From Amoeboaphelidium occidentale (lineage: Eukaryota > Aphelidiomycota > Aphelidea), in contig JALGPX010000025.1 in the NCBI GenBank assembly GCA_023515795.1, positions 84,134-108,727 on the forward strand: a stretch of 24,594 nucleotides of DNA. Reading direction: 5' to 3'. Positions 16,919 to 24,594 of this stretch are shown here, in pieces (position 1 is the first letter of the stretch; each line of letters starts with the position of its first letter). Below the pieces are notes generated by a model. It searched no databases. It was not told the origin of the DNA and saw nothing but the letters and a program-made list of their open reading frames with translations. The translations under genes were made by a program, and so were the position numbers.

Positions 16919-19393
16919 TCACTCGCTCAAAGATATTCTACTTAACCATCTAACTGTTGGTCTGCCGTGTGGACAATTCCATGGTTGTTCCAATTTAGAT
17001 AAATTATCAACTATTTTCTTCATTTGTCTTCTATCCAGTACATCTCCAATCATTGTAGCTTTACGGCATGCTCTTGAAGCCAATTGATACTGCCATTGAT
17101 TAGGCAATATTTCATCTTTCCTTTTTGTAGAATGTTCATGTTCATGTTCATGTTGATGATGTTCCAGTTGTGTTAGCAAGTCTACAATTAATTCATATTC
17201 ATTGCATTGTTTCTTGTAGAGTACAGGTTTGCTTAGGATAAAGAATTTGTCTTCATTCTCGGAGAATATGATATTGAGACTGAATCTTTTTCTAATGTAG
17301 TCTAGATTTTGTTTTAGTAGGAATTGTTGGGATGGAGATAGTTTCTGAAGTGTCAAAGGTTGGATTAGTTGTTGCTTTTCTAGGCTCTCACTCAGTTCTT
17401 GTTTGTAGCGTTCATACAAGTGCTTCTCATCTGCTGCATGCTGGTCGATAATGAATAGATCCAAACCATTTTCTTCTTCAGTACATGGTAATGTAGCTAG
17501 TATGAAACCGAGATTGAATTGGCCTACTATAGTCATTTTTGTGAATTCATTCTTGTTCAAGAGTCTCTTCTTGATGGAGTCTTCATCCAAGCATAAATCT
17601 TCTTTTTTGTGATGATCATCAGAGCAGCAGTTATCTTTTTCATGATCAACAGTATTTTCAGAAGAAGATGGAAGGTAATCATCAATGGTATTGTGATCCA
17701 ATTCTGATACAATTTGTGATGAAACTGGTCTAGGCTTCTTGAATATTATTTCATCCTCATCTTTTTCATTGTCTAGAATCTCAATGACTTCTTGCTGTTG
17801 TTGTTGTTGTTGTTGTTTTCTCTTCATTGCTGTAGTATCATTGGTTGGAGTTTCGAATCCGGAGAAGTTGTTGAATTTCTTTAAGGAATGCTTGATATCT
17901 TCAGTAGCAGTAGCAACAGCAGCAACAGTAATAGAATTAATAGGTGTTGATGCAATCGTAGGATTATGTTCAGTTTTTATAGCTGATGATGATGATGATG
18001 ATAAAGAGAAACTTGGATCAAAACTAAGACGTTTCAATGATGATGCAGTGGGAGTAGATTTTTGTTGAAATCCAGTTGTAATTCCATTATCAGAAGTCTT
18101 AAGGGCTGCTGCTGCTGCTGCTGAAGATGTCGATACATTGGATAATCTTCTGAAAGAACTGAAATCAAGTATTGTCCTCTCTCTGTAAGAACTCGTGCTT
18201 TGTGATGATGATAAATCTAGTTTCAATTCTCCCTTGTAGTCTTCTAATTCATTCTCTAATTGCAGCAATAATTCATCAATTAGTTTACTTTCTTGTTGTA
18301 AAAAGATTTTGCGTTTATCTGGAGTAACATTAACATCAAAGTAACCATCTGGTAGTTCCAGCAGCAAAATGACAACAGGAATACTCTTGGAAGCTGGATT
18401 AAAAGAAGTATTAGTGTGCAGAACAAACTTTTTTCTGTATAGCTCATAAATCTTTCGAATGATTTTTGGAATGTCGCATGGTCTCTTGTTTATGAAGAGA
18501 TGCGATTTATCCGTGGATTTGTTGTTCATGTTTGAGGGTTTTGAGAGATAGCCATAGACTTTACAAGTAACGTTTCCATCATCTTCTTTAGCTTCTGCTG
18601 CTTTCGAACTTGCTATTTGATCAGATGTATTACGGAATGCTTCAAACTTTGTAAGCTTTTTGGTGGTATTCTCTTTCATCTTGATTTTGAATTCTAAATC
18701 AACCAGACACAGATCATCAACGAAATTAGGACCATGTAAATGCACCAAATTATCTCGCAAATTCACAGAACCATTAGAAGATATCACGACTTGGCGACCA
18801 TGCTTATCATTAAAATCAATCAGACTAATTCGAATACCAAGCGCAACATAACAATATTCCTGTACCATTTTTGTGACTTTTACGTATTCTTTCTTGTAAT
18901 TCTTTTGGAAATCTTTCCATCTCACTGGGACTTGTTGAAACAAGCCTGTAACGGAAACTGTTGTGCCTCTGCTTCGTGAAACTTGTCTTTGACTTAATAG
19001 ATTACCAGAGTTATCGAACTCCAGCTCATAGCCAAGCATACTTGTACTGGAATCATTCGTTGTGACAACCATTCTGGATAATTGGCATATCGAATGAAGT
19101 GCTTCGCCTCGAAACCCATAAGTGCGCAAACTTTCGATATCTTCGTAGTCTTCAATCTTGGAAGTCGAATGTGCCTGAGCGAGAAGTTTAAAATTCCTCT
19201 GTTCGATGCCCTTGCCGTTGTCTTTTACTTCTACGCCTTTCAATCCATAGTCTCGTAGCTTGATCTCAATCTCCGTAGCTCCGGCATCCAAACTATTCTC
19301 AAGCAATTCTTTGACGCAACCTTTAAAATCTGTTATGACCTGCTGTGAGCAAATAAGCTGAGCATCCGATGTTTTCAGTCGATTTAATTCCAT
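16919..19393 (-). CDS. PMS1: DNA mismatch repair endonuclease, PMS type (MutL-alpha subunit)
   Basis: Partner of MLH1; nicks the strand to be repaired. 824 residues from Met at 19393 (MELNRLKTSDAQLICSQQV); the longer frame from 19444 adds residues without family support. N-terminal GHKL ATPase motifs are KELLENSLDAGATEI (Glu29), DNGKGI, HSTSKI and YGFRGEALHSIC. The linker is low complexity with Gln, Ser, Ala and acidic runs. The C-terminal metal-dependent endonuclease has DQHAADEKHLYE (650-661), ACRKA, and CPHGRPT (807-813). The DQHA(x2)E(x4)E motif identifies the nuclease-bearing homolog (human PMS2, yeast Pms1), not MLH1 or MLH3. The start region is shared with the divergent TFIIH gene (44 bp). 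Confidence 0.94.
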   Translation of the reverse strand: MELNRLKTSDAQLICSQQVITDFKGCVKELLENSLDAGATEIEIKLRDYGLKGVEVKDNGKGIEQRNFKLLAQAHSTSKIEDYEDIESLRTYGFRGEALHSICQLSRMVVTTNDSSTSMLGYELEFDNSGNLLSQRQVSRSRGTTVSVTGLFQQVPVRWKDFQKNYKKEYVKVTKMVQEYCYVALGIRISLIDFNDKHGRQVVISSNGSVNLRDNLVHLHGPNFVDDLCLVDLEFKIKMKENTTKKLTKFEAFRNTSDQIASSKAAEAKEDDGNVTCKVYGYLSKPSNMNNKSTDKSHLFINKRPCDIPKIIRKIYELYRKKFVLHTNTSFNPASKSIPVVILLLELPDGYFDVNVTPDKRKIFLQQESKLIDELLLQLENELEDYKGELKLDLSSSQSTSSYRERTILDFSSFRRLSNVSTSSAAAAAALKTSDNGITTGFQQKSTPTASSLKRLSFDPSFSLSSSSSSAIKTEHNPTIASTPINSITVAAVATATEDIKHSLKKFNNFSGFETPTNDTTAMKRKQQQQQQQQEVIEILDNEKDEDEIIFKKPRPVSSQIVSELDHNTIDDYLPSSSENTVDHEKDNCCSDDHHKKEDLCLDEDSIKKRLLNKNEFTKMTIVGQFNLGFILATLPCTEEENGLDLFIIDQHAADEKHLYERYKQELSESLEKQQLIQPLTLQKLSPSQQFLLKQNLDYIRKRFSLNIIFSENEDKFFILSKPVLYKKQCNEYELIVDLLTQLEHHQHEHEHEHSTKRKDEILPNQWQYQLASRACRKATMIGDVLDRRQMKKIVDNLSKLEQPWNCPHGRPTVRWLSRISLSE
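17793..17817. repeat. Coding TTG repeat (polyglutamine) in PMS gene
   Basis: Run of TTG/CTG units giving about eight Gln residues in the PMS linker on the minus strand. Other short runs nearby are GAT units at 17984-18001 (Ser) and GCT units at 18105-18122 (Ala). Confidence 0.9.
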
Positions 19394-19437
19394 CTGGAAT
19401 GACGTATTAGTTTTTCTTTTTGGAATTGAAACGCAAA

Positions 19438-21133
19438 ATGTCAAATGTTTCGCTTCTTAAAGCGAATGTACGCTTTGAGCGCCACGTAGACAAGAAGAAG
19501 TCACCAGAAGCTTTTGGACTGTTGGAGCTGATGGATGATGGAAAGCTGAGATTTACTTTTGAGGATACGAAGGAAATGGAAGAATTCCCTCCGGAAAATC
19601 AAAAGGCATTTGTGTCAAAGAAACGCCCTATTCTGATGATTTCTTATGAAGGTAATGATCAATTGAAACTTCAGTTTCTGTTTGTTCCTTCCACTGCTGC
19701 AGAAGATGCCTACAAGTTGCGCGATAATTTTAAAGATGCTTTGGCTTCCATAAAGAGCTCTTCGTCTGGTCCGTCAGGTGAGACAAAGAAAGTATCACTG
19801 CCTGAGCCTATGCAAGACGATGAAGTTTTAACTGAAGAAGAAATGAAGTTGCGCATAAGTATTCTGGAATCAGATCCTAAATTGGCTGCGTTGTGTCATT
19901 CTTTAGTTTTTGGTGGTCATTTAACAATGTCTGAGTTTTGGAGTCAACGGCAGAATTTATTGCGCCTGCATACAAAAGAGAAACAGCAGAAGGTTGGGCT
20001 TTCGTCTGAATTAATACACGAAGTGAAACCAACTTCAAGTGTCGGAACCGATGCGAAATTTACTCTCACGCCTACGATTATCGAAAGCATATTTCTGCAC
20101 CACCCCCGTGTAAAGAAGCTTCATGAGCAATATGTTGCAACTGGTAAAATGAAAGAACAGGAATTCTGGTCAAAGTATCTTCAAAGTTCTTACTTTTACA
20201 AGGACAAACAAACTTTGAAGCGAGACAACATTTTTGATACTGCCGCTGCTGAAGAGGAAGCAGAATTAGTTAATTCTGGAGTATCAGTTGGCGATTTGAA
20301 AACTAAGAAAGGATCTTTAGACGAGTTTCTATTGGATTTATCAGATGTTGATTACAGAAAAGAATACAATGGTGGAAATAGTGATAAAACAATGAAAGCA
20401 GGCGGCCATTTATCTTTAATTAAAAAACTGAATAAGCACGGAGACATTGTTGTTTCATCGTATGGAGAAAGTTCAAAAGAGGGAGAGGAACAGCCTAAGC
20501 ATAAGCAAATACTCAGAAAAGTCATGGATTTGGATGATCTTCATACTCCTAAACCAGAAAGCTTTCAGCCTTTAAAAATTCGGGATAAATCATTTTACTC
20601 ACAGGGAAACGGTTCTAATGGTGGAAAAGATTTCGCTCTAGCGGTAAATTGGGAAGACCTATCTGCTGAGATTTACGAGGAATTAAATGATGGTCGTGCT
20701 TTTCAGAGGAAACCAAAAACAGCCGAATCTTTATCAGTGTTACAACAATTAGAAAAGGATCTTCATGAAACCGCAGAAAGTTTTAACCCTGCAGGTAACT
20801 TGTTGGCTCTGTTGCGACTCATTTTTGTAGCGTCTATTCCTGCGACTAAACTACAGGAGCTTCAAACCCTAAATATGAACGTTCACGAAGTCTTTCGACA
20901 TTTCTGGTCGGCCATTCCGCCTGGTGATGATCTGAAACTTCAAGCGAAAATACGGCGGATGGGAAGACTACTTGATAAATGCAAAGATTTGTTAGACAAA
21001 GCCCAACCAATTGACAACATCGATGTAAGTTTGGAAATCACTCTGTATTAAACTTTCGTTGTAGCTTCTTGGGAATGCTCGTAGAGTTCTTGAGAAAAGT
21101 CTTAAGGAGAGGCAAAACTATTTGCATCTGTAA
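19438..21133 (+). CDS. TFB1: TFIIH core subunit p62/Tfb1
   Basis: Structural subunit of TFIIH, used in RNA polymerase II initiation and nucleotide excision repair. Two exons, 19438-21024 and 21065-21133, give 551 residues. The first ATG of the frame is 19438 (MSNVSLLKANVRF). The N-terminal PH-like domain includes GKLRFTFEDTKEMEEFP and, near residue 60, RPILMISYEGNDQLKLQFLF. Two BSD domains follow, with the paired FW signature: LVFGGHLTMSEFWSQ, then LHEQYVATGKMKEQEFWSKY. The C-terminal helices (IRRMGRLLDKCKDLLD) continue into exon 2 (LLGNARRVLEKSLKERQNY), which completes the expected end helix. The stop TAA lies in the first bases of the downstream 440-bp repeat. Confidence 0.92.
21025..21064 (+). 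other. 40-bp intron in TFIIH p62 gene
   Basis: GTAAGT start and TTGTAG end, phase 0. Unspliced, the frame would end ten residues into the intron. Spliced, it gains a helical C-terminus of 22 residues. Confidence 0.82.
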
Positions 21134-21569
21134 ACTTTTTGCTAAAACGAGCTCGCGAAGTCCGAGTTAGCTGGTCAGCGAGTCCGAGTTAGCTCCTAAC
21201 AAAAGAAAACGTAATAAAAACGTTCGGTAAAGTCCTCTTACCTTCTTTTATTGTTTCTACCGGGCTAATAGTCGATTATCATTATGATATTGCAAAAGGA
21301 ACCGCAGCTCAGAGTCACGATTTCGCTGATACTACAGCCCTGAGACGTAACTGGTGACTTGGAACTTCAGATATACTCCGCTGTATCAGGCTCCGCTGTT
21401 TCAAGTTCATATTGGAGAGATTGAGTGGTCTGTGGGGAGTACACGCTATTGGAGCCTGCCTCTAATTGACACAGAATTATACAGAGATTTCAACGAACGT
21501 TTGAAGTTCAATGCGTCTTGCTATCTCTGTGGAAATAAAATGCATCTATCTTTGTGAATAAACCGCTTG
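21130..21569. repeat. 440-bp tandem repeat, copy 1
   Basis: Begins GTAAACTTTTTGC, overlapping the TFIIH gene stop codon, and ends AATAAACCGCTTG. It contains two internal near-copies of GCGA(A)GTCCGAGTTAGCT (21155-21172 and 21178-21194). Plus-strand open frame 21354-21557 shows no known protein. Copies 1 and 2 are the same length; the first roughly 95 bp and last roughly 50 bp are nearly identical and the middle diverges more. No terminal inverted repeats or target-site duplications are apparent. Confidence 0.92.
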
Positions 21570-21570
21570 N
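21570..21570. other. Single unread base between repeat copies
   Basis: One N exactly at the junction of the two 440-bp copies, indicating an assembly join or closed gap rather than a confident read. Confidence 0.98.
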
Positions 21571-22010
21571 GTAAACTTTTTGCTAAAACGAGCTCGCGAA
21601 GTCCGAGTTAGCTGGTCAGCGAGTCCGAGTTAGCTCCTAACAAAAGAAAACGTAATAAAAACGCTCGAAAAAGTCCTCTTACCTTCTTTTATTGCTTCTA
21701 TCGGACGAACAGTCGATTAAGATTATGAAATTGCACAAGGAACCACAGTTCAGAGTCACGATACTGATGATACTACAGCTCTGAGGCGTAATTAGTGACT
21801 TGTAGCCACAGATCTACTCCGCTGTATCAGGCTGAGCTGTTTCAAGTTCATATTGGAGCGACTGAGTGGTCTGTGTGGAGTACACGCTATTAGAACCTGA
21901 CTGTAATTTGTACAGCGTTATTTGAAGATATCAACGAACGTTTGAAGCTCAATGCGTCTTCTTATCGCTGTGGAAATAAAATGCATCTATCTTTGTGAAT
22001 AAACCGCTTG
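21571..22010. repeat. 440-bp tandem repeat, copy 2
   Basis: Same boundaries as copy 1, roughly 10 percent different by eye, with most changes between about 95 and 390 bp of the unit. After it the sequence (AAAGTCAGC...) has no further copy. Confidence 0.92.
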
Positions 22011-22754
22011 AAAGTCAGCTTGAACCACGCTCCACTCAGTTCTTTGTTACACTCTTATACCGTCTTCCCGCGCTCAGATGGTTGTTTCAATAGCTCGCCA
22101 GCACAGTGAGCGCCAATGTATACGATGTAGTTTCTTGTTGAGACTCTGCAACTGTTTCTGTCATACATTTCTTTTACTTTTCGCACTTTCAATATTCGAG
22201 CCAAAATCAAAATTCCTAAAGAGTTACATAATAACATGGAAAGGAAAGGATATCATACTTTGGTTGCTCTTGAAGTCCATGCCAAAGTTTCAGCTTCACA
22301 GCATAAGCCCGCCATTTATGCCGCATAGGCGGTTTGAAGTAGATAACTTGACCAGTGCTAGCTCTTTGGATCTTACAGCTCAGGATGTTCTCAACATTTA
22401 TTTGCTGTATCGATTGATAACAACATCATTGGTGTCTGTCACGTTTAGGTGTTGTTTCACGATAGCTCATTTTCATAGTGGACCTCAGAATCATGATACT
22501 ATGCTAAAACTCAATTAAATCTATACCTAGAGAAAGGAAAAAATACGCCCTTCCTATCGGTACCTCAACTGTTACAATTGGTGCCTGATACATGGAGCTA
22601 TATGGTCGGAGAACAAACGGGTCTGAGATTTCTCCGACCGCATTACTCCTCCAGTTTTGAAGTAACCGAGGATTTGAAGCTACCATTGTCTTTCTCTAAG
22701 CTTACTTTAGCGTGATAGCATTGTGGTTTGATTGAAAAGTTCTCGAGGCTAGAG
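22011..22754. other. Non-genic stretch with no recognised gene
   Basis: A plus-strand open frame (22078-22518) and shorter minus-strand frames exist, but none has a recognisable motif or convincing composition. A 10-bp perfect inverted repeat lies at 22604-22613 and 22630-22639. Nothing else can be supported. Confidence 0.5.
22604..22639. repeat. Inverted repeat, 10-bp perfect arms
   Basis: GGTCGGAGAA pairs with TTCTCCGACC over a 16-base loop. It would form a stable hairpin, but no poly-T run or adjacent gene end marks it as a terminator. Confidence 0.5.
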
Positions 22755-23036
22755 ATTTTTACAATTGCCGGTGGAGGTCAATCTGGCAAATTTCTTGAAT
22801 CAAACATTTCAGATCCAAATATTAAATCGAAGATTATTCAACACGGATGAAAGATCTTCATTAACAAGACATATCTTCATCATCAGGAAGTCATCAGACT
22901 CCTTGATGTAGCTCGTTGTGTCTGTAGCATCAATGCCCAAAAACGCCTTAAGCCCCTTGAGCTGTTACAGGAAGCGCATACAAATACCATAAAAGTCTTC
23001 TAGACTTTAGCAGTTGATCCAAACCAGCGAATATGA
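22755..23036 (+). pseudogene. Decayed coding-like tract, family not recognised
   Basis: One frame reads as protein-like sequence (TIAGGGQSGKFLESNISDP; VIRLLDVARCVCSINAQKRL; PLELLQEAHTNTIKV; TLAVDPNQRI). It is broken by in-frame stops at 22848, 23001 and 23034. Balanced composition and long stop-free pieces suggest a former exon, either of a host gene or of a mobile element adjoining the Fanzor gene. I cannot name it; it could also be chance. Confidence 0.3.
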
Positions 23037-23245
23037 GTGTTTCACATCATTATCAAGCTATATCATCGTGAAAATCCGTGAATTCCATGTCTCTTGGTAG
23101 TTTAAGAGTAAATAAGATAACATCGAGTTCAACACGAACCGCGTTGTTTCAACTCGACCCAAGCAGGGAAATCATACGCCACACGCATAAACAATAATTC
23201 ACAGCGCTCTTCTTTCGTAATCTACCTCGCTTTTGCTCTTTTTGT
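23037..23245. promoter_or_regulatory. Upstream region of the Fanzor-like gene
   Basis: About 200 bp, pyrimidine-rich just before the ATG at 23246 (CTTTTGCTCTTTTTGT). An imperfect inverted repeat built on CGAGTT (23124-23129) and AACTCG (23151-23156) is present. No firm promoter element is seen. Confidence 0.3.
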
Positions 23246-24594
23246 ATGACTACGGATTCGATGAGTATTTGCGAGCACAAGAATAAGCTCCATTTATTAC
23301 GAGTTGAGGACAATATTGACTTGGATTTAAAAACGAGCGTTGATGAAAATGAGATGCCAAAGACATTTACTGCGGACGAGTTTTTGAGTATGAGTTTGGT
23401 TGAGCATTCTGGAGTAGCAGTTGATGTGGGCGATTCTAGTGGCATTGGGCCAAGTGCAGGAGGAAAAAAACGGAAGGAACCAGAAGGCGGCAAAAAGTGC
23501 AAGTGTGGCAGTACGGAGCATCAGATAATCTCCAACAAGAACTGTCCACTGTACAAGCCTAGGTTGAAACTGCAGTATCGAGATACTGAGTTGCCTGAAA
23601 AGACCGTGACCACTACAACTGGTTTGAACTCAGTATTGCGCATTGCTCCTCTCAAAGACATCATTATGGATGCTGTTGCACGCTGTACCGACATCCAAGT
23701 TGAAGTTTCACGTCTATTGAATGGATACGTGATTTGGATGATTGAAGAGAACAGACCCATTCCAGACTTAAGATTTAGTGATGGGATTATGAGAGAGTTC
23801 TATCAAGCAGTATGTTCCATTGATGCTCTTAGAAATCCACACCAGCATAAAGTTGTTTCAACTCCTTCTATTAATGAGTATATAGATGAGGTATACTCGA
23901 GGTGCAGGCCTGATCATTTGGCGTGGAATGATGCTACTAAGCTAACGCAGCTCAGTTCGAACATGGCGAGAATGCATTCCACAAACTATCAAAACCATGT
24001 GGTCACTAATCTTTTAAAATGGATCAAGAAATGGTTGATTTAGAAACTTGGTAAACAATTGAGAGCGTTCTTAAGTGCAGATGATTTCAACGAGGTGATT
24101 ACAGTAGCAATGAATGAAATCACCCGAGTTTTTGGCGACGACGAGATATTCTTTATCCCCTTCAGTATCATTGACAGAGTAACAACGGAGCAGTATTATC
24201 TGATCTTTGATCGCATTGAGCACTATCGTGGTAAACTGGAACGCTGGTTTCAGGATCTTCCATAAGTAGAAGACACGATCAAATCCTCCTGGTGGTGTTA
24301 CGTGAAACCCTTATCTTGCATCCTGAAAACTTTCGTTAAGAATAATCGAGCTGATGCAGAAGCTCGCCTTTTGAATGGTGTTCGTGGAAGGGGACTGAGA
24401 CTTTTTAGTCTTACGCCAATAAGTCGCATGAAACAACAATTTATTCATATTGATACTCGCGCTCTCCATCAACTTCGTTGTTCCCAGAACCTTGGAATCC
24501 GCATTCCTGATCAAAGTACATTCCACGACAACGCCCTCGAGTGGTGGCGAACAGTCTTCGACGTCGACAAGTTAACAACAGTAACCAAACGTTT
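23246..24594 (+). pseudogene. Fanzor family RNA-guided nuclease homolog, N-terminal half, two in-frame stops, continues past window
   Basis: Fanzors are eukaryotic relatives of TnpB that cut DNA guided by an RNA encoded at their element's 3' end. From ATG 23246 one frame runs to the window edge, interrupted only by TAG at 24041-24043 and TAA at 24263-24265, with no frameshift. It has a basic patch (GGKKRKEPEGGKK) and a CxC...H...C knuckle (Cys85, Cys87, His92, Cys100). A conserved-looking helical region follows (TDIQVEVSRLLNGYVIWMIE; NPHQHKVVSTPSINEYIDEVYSRC trimmed to HQHKVVSTPSINEYI; NMARMHSTNYQNHVVTNLLK). Beyond the stops are GLRLFSLTPI, FIHIDTRALHQL and ALEWWRTVFDV, a series typical of fungal Fanzors before RuvC-I. 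The RuvC domain would lie outside. Either an inactivated copy or one rescued by splicing or readthrough. Confidence 0.72.

Noticed and set aside
17739-18068. Plus-strand frame with a Cys run
   Set aside because: Antisense of the polyglutamine tract in the PMS gene.
22078-22518. 146-codon plus-strand frame
   Set aside because: No motif, no known family, irregular composition; noted only as part of the non-genic stretch.
24041-24265. Stop-codon reassignment (TAG/TAA read as Gln) to explain the Fanzor stops
   Set aside because: The other genes here run hundreds of codons without internal TAG or TAA and several end in TAA or TAG, so the standard code is in use.

Overview
The window looks like a gene-dense nuclear segment from a fungus, most likely an early-diverging (zygomycete-grade) one. 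The evidence is eukaryotic housekeeping genes (cohesin kleisin, TFIIH p62, PMS-type MutL, NSUN5/Rcm1, Ccc2-type copper ATPase, RasGEF, MscS-like channel), very short GT-AG introns, and Fanzor-family sequence of the kind common in such fungi. The exact lineage cannot be settled from sequence alone. The window has runs of N at 10377-10394 and 21570, so it comes from a scaffolded draft assembly.

Layout. 1-2905 (-): RasGEF gene, three exons visible, 3' end beyond position 1. 2906-3433: intergenic, holding a C-terminal Fanzor remnant on +. 3434-5383 (-): Rad21/Scc1 cohesin subunit in three exons; its conserved N-terminus appears only after splicing. 5384-5737: divergent promoter region. 5738-9367 (+): Ccc2/ATP7-type copper P-ATPase. 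9457-11880 (+): MscS-family channel with an internal duplication around an N gap. 11927-13111 (+): UBAP1-like candidate ESCRT-I subunit. 13184-13576 (+): small type I membrane protein with a pacifastin-like six-cysteine module. 13598-15034 (-): NSUN5/Rcm1 rRNA m5C methyltransferase. 15067-15756 (-): unknown tail-anchored protein. 15779-16015 (+): SNRNP27-like spliceosomal protein. 16021-16833 (-): NTR2/PAXBP1-like spliceosome-disassembly candidate. 16919-19393 (-): PMS-type MutL endonuclease. 19438-21133 (+): TFIIH p62/Tfb1 with a last exon missed by simple ORF calling. 21130-22010: two copies of a 440-bp repeat. 22011-23245: no intact gene, one decayed coding-like tract. 23246-24594 (+): N-terminal half of a Fanzor gene with two in-frame stops, running off the window.

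Spacing between genes is very tight (5 to about 90 bp for most pairs), and five introns of 31-40 bp could be placed by restoring conserved frames. The stretch from about 14.7 to 18.1 kb is rich in simple repeats, many of them coding for Ser, Thr, Asn, Gln or Ala runs. Two repair or transcription genes (PMS and TFIIH p62) share a 44-bp divergent start region, and two splicing-factor candidates converge with 5 bp between stops. The non-housekeeping content is concentrated in the Fanzor remnants and the 440-bp repeats.
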